A stretch of DNA of 16,301 nt from JBDROX01 sp043809645 (GTDB lineage Bacteria > Patescibacteriota > Patescibacteriia > Magasanikbacterales > UBA922), in the NCBI GenBank assembly GCA_043809645.1, contig JBDROX010000041.1, forward strand, positions 1 to 16,301, in the 5' to 3' direction. The position numbers were made by a program, and so were the translations under genes. The notes below the pieces were generated by a model. That model saw only the letters and a list, made by a program, of their open reading frames with translations, made no database searches and had not been told where the DNA came from. Below, piece after piece: positions 1 to 5,299 of the stretch; within the stretch, counting starts at the first letter, position 1; every line of letters starts with the position of its first letter.

Positions 1-2
1 AA

Positions 3-1304
3 AGTGTCAGTGTTGTTGACGGAGTGACCACACCAAGACCAAACATTGGTATTCTTTTCTTTGCTCTTTTTAATATCTTTTTTAGTATTTCAGCCATTGT
101 GGTTCTTAGAAAGAAGCTTGTTTCAAAGACCGGGATTCAAAGAAAAAGACTCACTCTTGTTTTAACAGGAATTGTGATCATGCTTGGGTTGATCATTTTT
201 ACTATATTACTTCCGGTTATAGTTTTTAATTTTAGTTTCTTTGCCATTTTTGCGCCTCTCTATGCTCTTATTTTTCTGGGAATGACAGCAATAGCCATTA
301 CACGGTACAGGCTATTTAATGTCAAGGTCATTGGGACAACGGTTTTTGTTATTGTTCTTTGTCTTGTACTTTTTCTTGATGCATTTCTATCAGAATCAAT
401 GACACTGGTCATCGTACGCATACTCTTTAGTTTTTTTGTGGCAATTCTTGGTTTTTTGGTTATCCGCAGTGTGACAAGAGAAGTTGAAGAAAGAAAAGAA
501 GTTGCTAAGCTTGCAAGAAAACTGGAGCATGCAAACAAACGTCTCAAAGAACTTGACCGTCAAAAAACTGATTTTCTCTCTATTGCCTCCCATCAGCTCC
601 GTACCCCGCTTTCAATTATCAAGGGATATATTGAGCTCATTGAAGATGGCGCATATGGGAAGCCGACAAAACAAATGAGGCATATATTTGGGGACATTGA
701 TGAGAGTAATGAGCGCCTCGTAAAGATGATTGATGAGTTCCTCGATATGTCAAGGCTTGAGCAGGGGAGGACACAGTTCGACTTTGAGAATATCGATCTC
801 TGTGACACCGTAGATAGCGTCATTCATCAGATTAGAGACAGAACACAGGCCAAGGGACTGAAACTTGTCTACAAAACAAAACTGAAGAGTTATAGTTTGC
901 TCGGAGACGAAGAGAGAATACGTCATGTTGTCTTCAATTATGTTGACAATGCAACAAAATATACTGAAAAAGGAACTATTACTGTTTATTTGGAGAAAAA
1001 AAATGATGGAGTGCAGTACAGAGTCGTCGATACTGGAATTGGTTTCACAAAACAAGATCAAGATAATTTCTTTCAGAAATATTATAGAGGGAAGAATGTG
1101 AAGGGAAGAAATGTGAATGGGACTGGGCTCGGGCTCTATGTTTGTCGTCAGTTCATCGAAAAGCATGAGGGTCATGTTTGGGCCAAAAGTGGAGGAAAGG
1201 ACCGAGGAAGTGAGTTCGGATTCTGGATCCCTCGGAAATCAAAGAAAGTACTCAGTGAGATACAAAAAAGCAAGGAAAAAGAAAAAATGAAGGATAAAAA
1301 GTGA
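3..1304 (+). CDS. Membrane sensor histidine kinase, 5' truncated by window edge
   Basis: The reading frame is open from base 3, and the first possible start (GTG at 24) has no properly spaced ribosome binding site. The true start therefore lies left of the window and about 433 codons are visible. The N-terminal part has several hydrophobic segments and ends in a YRLFNVKV-like segment, resembling the C-terminal half of the 7TM histidine-kinase sensor domain (His_kinase_N7TM family). A short coiled coil leads to the HisKA domain with H-box SIASHQLRTPLS; the phospho-acceptor His codon is 591-593. The HATPase domain follows with N-box YVDNATKY, G1 box DTGIGF and G2 box GTGLGLYV, so all catalytic boxes are present. 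The tail is very rich in Lys and Glu. No receiver domain or adjacent response regulator is seen on this side, so it may act on one of the regulators further right or on a gene outside the window. The ligand is unknown. Confidence 0.93.
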   Translation, partial: SVSVVDGVTTPRPNIGILFFALFNIFFSISAIVVLRKKLVSKTGIQRKRLTLVLTGIVIMLGLIIFTILLPVIVFNFSFFAIFAPLYALIFLGMTAIAITRYRLFNVKVIGTTVFVIVLCLVLFLDAFLSESMTLVIVRILFSFFVAILGFLVIRSVTREVEERKEVAKLARKLEHANKRLKELDRQKTDFLSIASHQLRTPLSIIKGYIELIEDGAYGKPTKQMRHIFGDIDESNERLVKMIDEFLDMSRLEQGRTQFDFENIDLCDTVDSVIHQIRDRTQAKGLKLVYKTKLKSYSLLGDEERIRHVVFNYVDNATKYTEKGTITVYLEKKNDGVQYRVVDTGIGFTKQDQDNFFQKYYRGKNVKGRNVNGTGLGLYVCRQFIEKHEGHVWAKSGGKDRGSEFGFWIPRKSKKVLSEIQKSKEKEKMKDKK

Positions 1305-1307
1305 AAC

Positions 1308-1336
1308 TTGCAGCCTTGAGAGAATTCTTGTATTAT
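1308..1336 (+). promoter_or_regulatory. Possible promoter for the bactofilin gene
   Basis: A TATTAT box at 1331-1336 (5 of 6 to consensus) lies 17 bp downstream of TTGCAG at 1308-1313 (only the first three bases match TTGACA). It sits in the 58-bp gap between the kinase and the bactofilin gene. The -35 match is weak and read-through from the kinase gene is equally possible. Confidence 0.3.
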
Positions 1337-1362
1337 AAGGATACATAACTAAATAGAATACT

Positions 1363-1839
1363 ATGTTTCAAAAGCCCTCTCAACCAACCCCTGACCAAAA
1401 GCATTCAAAAGACATATTACCAGACGAAGTAGAAACTGTGGTCGGTCCTTCAGTACATGTTGAGGGAGATTTTGCCTCAGAAGGGAATATTCTTGTCAAA
1501 GGGATTGTTTCTGGCAATGTCAAGACAAGTCGTAAGCTGACAGTGGAGGAAGGGGCAAAGATTTTTGCTAACGTAAAGGCTGGAACAGCATTTATTTCTG
1601 GAGAGATTCAGGGTAATGTCCGAGCAGATGAAAAGCTTGAACTTACATCGACAGCTAGGATTGCAGGAGATATTCAGTGTGATATTCTGGTTGTGGAGGC
1701 GGGTGCGCTTATCCTTGGAAAAGTGGCTATGAAGGATATTAAGAGTGAGCTTGGTGAAAAGCCTGACAAGAAGAAAATAGGCCTGCGTTCAAGGGCAAAG
1801 ACTGCTGACAAGGTTGATATGAGTACGGATGAAGAATAG
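1363..1839 (+). CDS. Bactofilin family cytoskeletal protein
   Basis: 158 aa, the usual size for bactofilins (DUF583). After a polar N-terminus of about 28 residues, the core (about 29-130) has the repeating short-strand pattern with regularly spaced Gly and Val that builds the bactofilin beta-helix: VHVEGDFASEGNILVKG, then VSGNV, ISGEIQGNV, IAGDIQCDI and LILGKV. A basic, disordered C-terminal tail of about 28 residues follows. Bactofilins polymerise without nucleotide into filaments near the inner membrane, acting in cell shape, division or positioning of envelope machinery; in some bacteria they help localise pilus motors. The ATG lacks an obvious Shine-Dalgarno sequence. The gene is followed by a clear intrinsic terminator (1862-1894), so it probably ends its transcript. 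Which role it has here cannot be told from sequence. Confidence 0.92.
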   Translation: MFQKPSQPTPDQKHSKDILPDEVETVVGPSVHVEGDFASEGNILVKGIVSGNVKTSRKLTVEEGAKIFANVKAGTAFISGEIQGNVRADEKLELTSTARIAGDIQCDILVVEAGALILGKVAMKDIKSELGEKPDKKKIGLRSRAKTADKVDMSTDEE

Positions 1840-1861
1840 GAAGTTATTCAATGATTTGATG

Positions 1862-1894
1862 AGGTCGATCGCAAAAATGTGTCGACCTTTTTTT
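1862..1894 (+). terminator. Rho-independent terminator after bactofilin gene
   Basis: Seven perfect base pairs, AGGTCGA (1862-1868) with TCGACCT (1882-1888), enclose a 13-nt loop and run into seven T residues (1888-1894). It lies 22 bp after the bactofilin stop, and its T-run ends only 7 bp before the next start codon. Confidence 0.85.
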
Positions 1895-1901
1895 CTGAAA
1901 T

Positions 1902-2669
1902 ATGTACGTGTATTTGTACGACAATCTAGTGAAGCACAAAAAATACCAAGGCCTTATGAAGGAAATGGAGACTCGATTGACAGACTATGGAATTGCTGGT
2001 AAGATAATTCGGCTTCAACACTATTCGAACGCTCGAGCAGTTATAGAAGAGGAGATCAAGCTTGGGGCAAAGACTGTTGTTGTCGTGGGAAATGATACAA
2101 CATTCGGACATGTTCTCTCTCGTGGGGCAGTATGTAATACCACCTTTGGCTTCTTGCCTATTGGGCCAGAGAATAGTATTGCGGATGTACTGGGAATTCC
2201 AATTGGTATCGATGCATGTGATATCCTCTCAAGGAGAAGAAAGCTCAAACTCGATGCTGGCTGGTTTAACAATAGGTATTTTGTGTCCAGACTGCACATA
2301 AAGCCAAGTGATATCACCATCGAATACGACGAACAGTTTCAGGTATCTGCCACACGTGGAAAAATGGAACTTGTTGTTTGCAACCTCCAGCCATTTCATT
2401 GGAAAGGAAAAGGAAAGCGGGGTGGTGAAGTTGTCGTCCATCCTCAGGATGGGAAGCTCGAGGCCTTTGTGAGGCCTGTGATAGGAAAAGCTATCATCCG
2501 TGATATCTATGAGGAGCCAAGTGTTTTTCCATTTCAGGAAATGGTAGTGACAGGTAAGAAGGCCTTTTCAGTCGAGGCCGATGGGAATATTACAAAAGAA
2601 ACAAAAATAAAGATTAAACTTGCGAGGAGCCGGATAACTATTATCGTTGGAAAAGAAAGAAAGTTTTAG
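1902..2669 (+). CDS. Diacylglycerol kinase-like (DAGK catalytic fold) protein with degenerate nucleotide motif
   Basis: 255 aa. The layout matches the N-terminal subdomain of the lipid kinase/DAGK_cat superfamily: a segment VVVVGNDTTFGHVL (about 59-72) takes the place of the usual GGDGTxxEV nucleotide loop, and FLPIGPENSIADVLGIP (about 84-100) takes the place of GTGNDFARxLG. The second half is beta-rich, with HWKGKGKRGGEVVVHP and a final VEADGN-type turn, like the C-terminal lobe of YegS-type lipid kinases. The full GGDGT motif is absent (GND is kept at 63-65), so catalytic activity is uncertain; it could phosphorylate a lipid or be a pseudo-enzyme. The ATG at 1902 is chosen because the MYVYLYDNLV opening looks like a native first beta strand, but there is no Shine-Dalgarno sequence and the codon starts 7 bp after a terminator T-run. 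No neighbour indicates a pathway. Confidence 0.75.
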   Translation: MYVYLYDNLVKHKKYQGLMKEMETRLTDYGIAGKIIRLQHYSNARAVIEEEIKLGAKTVVVVGNDTTFGHVLSRGAVCNTTFGFLPIGPENSIADVLGIPIGIDACDILSRRRKLKLDAGWFNNRYFVSRLHIKPSDITIEYDEQFQVSATRGKMELVVCNLQPFHWKGKGKRGGEVVVHPQDGKLEAFVRPVIGKAIIRDIYEEPSVFPFQEMVVTGKKAFSVEADGNITKETKIKIKLARSRITIIVGKERKF

Positions 2670-2679
2670 TAACTACCAA

Positions 2680-2727
2680 GCTCAGGTGGCGAAATTGGTA
2701 GACCTGCCTGCCGGCAGGCAGGCGCGC
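2680..2727 (+). pseudogene. tRNA-Leu 5' fragment (acceptor strand plus D-arm)
   Basis: The fragment starts with GCTCAGGTGG exactly as the intact tRNA at 2980 does and reads through TTGGTAGA of the D-arm. It then carries a clean 20-bp palindrome insert and five more tRNA bases (CGCGC) before the sequence changes to the Shine-Dalgarno region of the GIY-YIG gene. The anticodon, variable and T arms are absent, so it cannot be a functional tRNA. Confidence 0.85.
2703..2722. repeat. 20-bp perfect palindrome inserted in tRNA-Leu fragment (type A unit)
   Basis: CCTGCCTGCCGGCAGGCAGG is its own reverse complement over all 20 bases. Removing it restores the uninterrupted tRNA sequence TAGA/CGCGC, so it is an exact insertion without a visible target-site duplication. 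Confidence 0.95.
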
Positions 2728-2741
2728 AAAAAGGAGGTAAT

Positions 2742-3023
2742 ATGTATTTTGTCTATGTGATATCAAGTAATGTGAGAAAGTACATTTATGTTGGTATTAC
2801 AAATAATACACAAAGGCGCATTGGTGAGCATCAAAAAGGAAAAGAAAAAACAACAAGACCATATCGACCTTTTTCCATTTTGCATATTGAAGTGTTTTCT
2901 ACAAGAATTGAAGCAAGAAAACGAGAAAAATACTTAAAATCTGGAAGTGGAAAGGAATGGATAAAGAGAAACTTTTTAAGCTCAGGTGGCGAAATTGGTA
3001 GACGCGCTAGCTTGAGGGGCTAG
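2742..3023 (+). CDS. GIY-YIG nuclease domain protein reading into tRNA-Leu
   Basis: 93 aa as read. It has the GIY-YIG fold motifs YFVYVI (2-7) and YIYVGIT (14-20), a conserved Arg/His stretch QRRIGEH (24-30) and the Glu-containing helix EARKREKYLKSG (57-68), as in the small stand-alone YhbQ/URI-like family (COG2827). Such proteins are putative endonucleases; the cellular role of this type is mostly unknown. A strong Shine-Dalgarno AAGGAGG (2731-2737) sits 4 bp before the ATG, one of very few in this window. The natural domain ends near WIKRNFL (73-79). The last 14 or so residues (SSGGEIGRRASLRG) are encoded by the first half of the intact tRNA-Leu, and the TAG stop is in the tRNA anticodon stem. 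The gene lies between two copies of the tRNA 5' segment, suggesting it arrived as or with a mobile module. Confidence 0.88.
   Translation: MYFVYVISSNVRKYIYVGITNNTQRRIGEHQKGKEKTTRPYRPFSILHIEVFSTRIEARKREKYLKSGSGKEWIKRNFLSSGGEIGRRASLRG
2978..3007 (+). repeat. Right direct repeat: 5' segment of intact tRNA-Leu
   Basis: It matches 2678-2702 plus 2723-2727 base for base, without the 20-bp palindrome. Offset to the left copy is exactly 300 bp up to the insert. Confidence 0.9.
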
Positions 3024-3064
3024 TGGGCCCTAGGCCCATGGAGGTTCAAGTCCTCTCCTGAGCA
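2980..3064 (+). tRNA. tRNA-Leu, anticodon GAG
   Basis: A complete class II tRNA of 85 nt. Acceptor GCTCAGG (2980-2986) pairs with CCTGAGC (3057-3063), with discriminator A at 3064. The anticodon stem CTAGC/GCTAG encloses TTGAGGG, giving anticodon GAG (reads CUU/CUC Leu). A long variable arm has a GGGCC-CTA-GGCCC type stem. The T-arm is GGAGG-TTCAAGT-CCTCT with one G-T pair. The 3' CCA is not encoded (bases after the discriminator are CAC). It is followed by its own terminator. The 5' 44 nt also encode the C-terminus and stop codon of the GIY-YIG frame. Confidence 0.95.
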
Positions 3065-3069
3065 CAAAG

Positions 3070-3093
3070 AAACTGGCTAACCGCCAGTTTTTT
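3070..3093 (+). terminator. Rho-independent terminator after tRNA-Leu
   Basis: AACTGGC (3071-3077) pairs with GCCAGTT (3083-3089) around a TAACC loop and is followed by a run of T (3088-3093). It lies 6 bp after the tRNA 3' end. Confidence 0.88.
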
Positions 3094-3141
3094 GTTGAGC
3101 AAATTCTAATACATGTGGTGGATTCATCTACGTTTGGTAGA

Positions 3142-3201
3142 CCTGCCTGCCGGCAGGCAGACCTGCCTGCCGATAGGTAGACCTGCCTGCCGGCAGGCAG
3201 G
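3142..3201. repeat. Three tandem 20-bp palindromic units in D-arm of tRNA-Leu pseudogene
   Basis: Unit 1 (3142-3161) is the perfect palindrome except for a final A. Unit 2 (3162-3181) has the same left arm but right arm GATAGGTAGA (type B). Unit 3 (3182-3201) is identical to the perfect palindrome at 2703-2722. The insertion point, after TAGA and before CGCGC, is the same base position as in the left tRNA fragment. Confidence 0.95.
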
Positions 3202-3242
3202 CGCGCTAGCTTGAGGGGCTAGTGGGCCCTAGGCCCATGGAG

Positions 3243-3262
3243 CCTGTCTGCCGATAGGTAGA
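3243..3262. repeat. 20-bp palindromic unit (type B) at variable-arm/T-arm junction of tRNA-Leu pseudogene
   Basis: CCTGTCTGCCGATAGGTAGA splits GGAG from GTTCAAG, a precise 20-bp insertion. Its right arm is identical to that of unit 2 at 3162-3181. Differences from the perfect palindrome are all C-to-T or G-to-A transitions. Confidence 0.93.
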
Positions 3263-3288
3263 GTTCAAGTCCTCTCCTGAGCACAAAG

Positions 3289-3315
3289 AAACTGACCATG
3301 TGGTCAGTTTTTTTT
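3289..3315 (+). terminator. Terminator after tRNA-Leu pseudogene, overlapping the convergent kinase gene end
   Basis: AACTGACC (3290-3297) pairs with GGTCAGTT (3302-3309) around ATGT and is followed by eight T (3308-3315). The flanking CACAAAGAAACTG matches the flank of the intact tRNA, but the stem differs on both arms. The stop codon of the minus-strand kinase lies inside it (3304-3306). Confidence 0.85.
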
Positions 3316-4737
3316 CTTTTTCTTTGGGAGCTCGAGGTAAAATGTTGTTCCGCTTCCTTTTTTTGAGGTAAACCAGATTTTTCCTTTGTGTCCAAGAACA
3401 ATTTTTTTTGTCATATAGAGGCCGAGTCCCGCCCCTTTTTCTTTTCGTTGCATTGCATTTTCTGATCGAAAGAATTGATGAAAGATATTTTCTGTATCAT
3501 TTTTTGGTATGCCAATTCCGTTGTCTTTGATAGAAATTACGATACCATCGTTCTTTTCCTTGTAGCCAATAATGACTTTTCCACCCCTTTTAGAATACTT
3601 TACGGCATTGTTAATGAGATTGTCAAGAACTTGCTTCATTTTTTCCCTATCAAAGGACACGTTCAGTGTTTTTGGTATTGTCTTGAAGATTTTTATTTGA
3701 ACACGCTTATGTTCAGCTATACTTTCTTGCTCCTTAACACTTGCTTTGAGCGTAGGTATGATATTGCCAGATTTTTTTTGGATCATGTGGCTTTCTCCAC
3801 CTTCAAGTCTTGATATATTTAGCATATTTTCTACCAGTTTGATCATCCGCTCATTACTTTGGTGGATTTCAGAAACAAAGTCTTTTTGATTTGGTGTAAG
3901 TTTCCCAGCCCTCTTTTGGAGGAGAAGTTCAGAAAACCATTTGATACCGGTCAGGGGTGTTCTTAGTTGGTGCGATGCAAGGGAGACAAACTCTGTTTTC
4001 ATCCTCTCAACTTCTTTTTCTTTTGTAATATTTCTCCCATACAGGCTCACATAGCCATCCTCTGGAGACGCTGCTGCCATGAAGGAGTATGTTTTTCCTT
4101 CGACGGTGATTTCAAAAGGGTCACATTTTTTTTCAGAACATGCTTTTTGAACAATTGTATATAAAACATCCGGAACGTTGTTTCCTGTTTGAATATCAAA
4201 GTTTTTGAGGATGTCAGCACTTGCTCTATTTGCGAACATGAGTTTTCCTTTTGTTGAGATTCTAAACGTGGGGGAAGGTGATTCCTTTGGGAATTTTGCG
4301 ATGTTTTCAATTTCTTTTGTGTATTCTATGAGGAGTTCTTCTTTTCTTCGAAGCTCTGTAATGTCTTCAACAAGAAGGAGGAGGTGCTCTACATTTCCAT
4401 TTTGGCCAAAAATTGGAACACCTTTGTAGTTACGAAATGACTCCTTTTTCCCGGTATGCGAAACATATCGAATTTCCTTTTCAAATGATCTTCCTTTTAA
4501 TCCTTTGCGTATTAATTTGTCTAGACCTGAGACACGATACGTTGGAAGTATCAAGGTGTTGAGTCCAACGACTTCCTCTGGGTTTTCTGCTCCAGCCAGT
4601 TCCGTCATTTTTGGATTGAATGTATCGATATCACCATTCTTATCAACTGTATAGATACCTATAGGAGCATGATCAAAAATATCACGATAAAACTGATACA
4701 CTGTATGAAGAAGTTGTTCATCACTTGTTTGTTCCAT
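3304..4737 (-). CDS. Soluble PAS-domain sensor histidine kinase
   Basis: 477 aa with no membrane segment. PAS domain 1 spans about 15-130 (FDHAPIGIYTVDKNG opening, closing with VEDITELRRKEE). A second, weaker PAS spans about 150-238 (SPSPTFRISTKGKLMFANRA, closing with LYGRNITKEKE). HisKA follows at about 246-312 with H-box SLASHQLRTPLTG (His256). The HATPase domain at about 350-470 has N-box LINNAVKY (Asn377), G1 DNGIGIP (Asp405), F-box IFHQFFR and G2 GAGLGLYM (435-442). All motifs needed for kinase activity are intact. It sits 36 bp downstream of the single-domain response regulator on the same strand, so the two likely form a cytoplasmic two-component pair. The lysine-rich C-terminus ends within the shared terminator with the tRNA pseudogene. 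The ATG has no clear Shine-Dalgarno sequence. The signal sensed is unknown. Confidence 0.94.
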   Translation of the reverse strand: MEQTSDEQLLHTVYQFYRDIFDHAPIGIYTVDKNGDIDTFNPKMTELAGAENPEEVVGLNTLILPTYRVSGLDKLIRKGLKGRSFEKEIRYVSHTGKKESFRNYKGVPIFGQNGNVEHLLLLVEDITELRRKEELLIEYTKEIENIAKFPKESPSPTFRISTKGKLMFANRASADILKNFDIQTGNNVPDVLYTIVQKACSEKKCDPFEITVEGKTYSFMAAASPEDGYVSLYGRNITKEKEVERMKTEFVSLASHQLRTPLTGIKWFSELLLQKRAGKLTPNQKDFVSEIHQSNERMIKLVENMLNISRLEGGESHMIQKKSGNIIPTLKASVKEQESIAEHKRVQIKIFKTIPKTLNVSFDREKMKQVLDNLINNAVKYSKRGGKVIIGYKEKNDGIVISIKDNGIGIPKNDTENIFHQFFRSENAMQRKEKGAGLGLYMTKKIVLGHKGKIWFTSKKGSGTTFYLELPKKKKKN

Positions 4738-4773
4738 ACAGAAAAAAGGGCCTGTTTATGGTTTTTTTAGAAA

Positions 4774-5142
4774 CTACGACAAATATTTTTTTATTTTTTT
4801 TGGGAGATCTTGGAGATTTGTTGAGGATTTTACAAAGTAGTCTTCAGCTCCCATCTCCATTGCCTTCTTGATGTCGTTCTCATGGCCAAGATTTGAAAGC
4901 ATAATTACTGGTATTTTTTTTGTTGTATGTTCCTTCTTTATTTTTTCTAAAACTGCAAAACCATCAAGTTTTGGCATGAGGATGTCTAGGAGGATGAGAT
5001 TTGGTTGCTCTTTCTCAATGAGAGAGATTCCAGACTTTCCATCTGGCGCGGAAATAGTCTCGTATCCAGAGTGTTGGAGTTCGGCTTCGAGAGCTTTGAC
5101 AAGTGTTTCTTCGTCTTCGATAATTGCGATTTTTTTTGGCAT
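4774..5142 (-). CDS. Single-domain response regulator (CheY-like receiver)
   Basis: 122 aa made of one receiver domain and no output domain. The acidic pocket is IIEDEE (7-12), the phospho-acceptor is Asp53 in LILLDILMP, the switch residue is Ser83 in IMLSN, and the conserved Lys is Lys105 in YFVKSS. It closely resembles in motifs the second regulator of this window (LSNLG, MGA/LGA-xDY, VKS/IKS, KIKKYL/KIKKFL), so the two are probably paralogues. It is the first gene of a minus-strand pair with the PAS kinase. Without an output domain it must act by protein contact, as in phosphorelay or motor control. The ATG follows an AT-rich leader with no Shine-Dalgarno sequence. A TATACT-like -10 on the minus strand (complement of 5170-5175) could drive it, without a clear -35. 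Confidence 0.93.
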   Translation of the reverse strand: MPKKIAIIEDEETLVKALEAELQHSGYETISAPDGKSGISLIEKEQPNLILLDILMPKLDGFAVLEKIKKEHTTKKIPVIMLSNLGHENDIKKAMEMGAEDYFVKSSTNLQDLPKKIKKYLS

Positions 5143-5195
5143 ATATCAAACTATTTAATTACTATGCACAGTATATCAAAAAAACATAAAAAAAC

Positions 5196-5225
5196 ATACA
5201 AATGTATCAATATGTGTGGTATAAT
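5196..5225 (+). promoter_or_regulatory. Extended -10 promoter upstream of the FIST gene, with inverted repeat
   Basis: TGG-TATAAT (5217-5225) is a consensus -10 with the extended TGn element; no good -35 lies at the usual distance. The inverted repeat ATACA-AA-TGTAT (5196-5207) covers where a -35 would be and could be an operator or chance in AT-rich DNA. A second candidate, TTGCTT (5246-5251) with TATATT (5268-5273) at 16 bp, lies closer to the gene. The rest of the 5143-5299 gap is AT-rich with no gene. Confidence 0.5.
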
Positions 5226-5299
5226 CTGTACATATATAAACAAATTTGCTTCATGCATATAAAAAATTATATTAAAAGAAATTATTTTATTAAAAACAT

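Larger units (their letters stand above)
2678..2727 (+). repeat. Left direct repeat: tRNA-Leu 5' segment, interrupted by a palindrome
   Basis: Bases 2678-2702 are identical to 2978-3002, exactly 300 bp downstream. After a 20-bp insert (2703-2722), CGCGC at 2723-2727 again matches 3003-3007. Together they flank the GIY-YIG gene as direct repeats of 30 matching bases. Confidence 0.9.
3134..3283 (+). pseudogene. Broken tRNA-Leu(GAG) copy with two palindromic insertions
   Basis: TTGGTAGA (3134-3141) of the D-arm is followed by a 60-bp insert (3142-3201). Next come 41 bases identical to intact 3003-3043 (3202-3242), a 20-bp insert (3243-3262), and 21 bases identical to intact 3044-3064 (3263-3283), continuing into the same 3' flank. 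Anticodon GAG and the variable arm are unchanged. The 5' acceptor strand GCTCAGG is missing: upstream bases show only a weak GGTGG resemblance. The copy therefore cannot fold as a tRNA even if the inserts were removed. Its coding parts are otherwise perfect, implying a recent duplication or gene conversion. Confidence 0.85.

Noticed and set aside
24..26. GTG at 24 as true start of the first kinase
   Set aside because: The frame is open to the window edge, no correctly spaced ribosome binding site is present, and a start here would cut the 7TM module in the middle.
2703..2722. Insert in the tRNA D-arm considered as a tRNA or group I intron
   Set aside because: At 20 bp it is far too short for a self-splicing intron, it is not next to the anticodon where archaeal-type introns lie, and the fragment lacks the rest of the tRNA.
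3142..3262. Tandem 20-bp repeats considered as a CRISPR array
   Set aside because: The units are directly adjacent with no unique spacers and lie within tRNA sequence; there are no cas genes.
3219..3401. Minus-strand open frame across the tRNA pseudogene and terminator
   Set aside because: It is made of the reverse complement of tRNA, palindrome and kinase 3' sequence; no family features and it overlaps established features.
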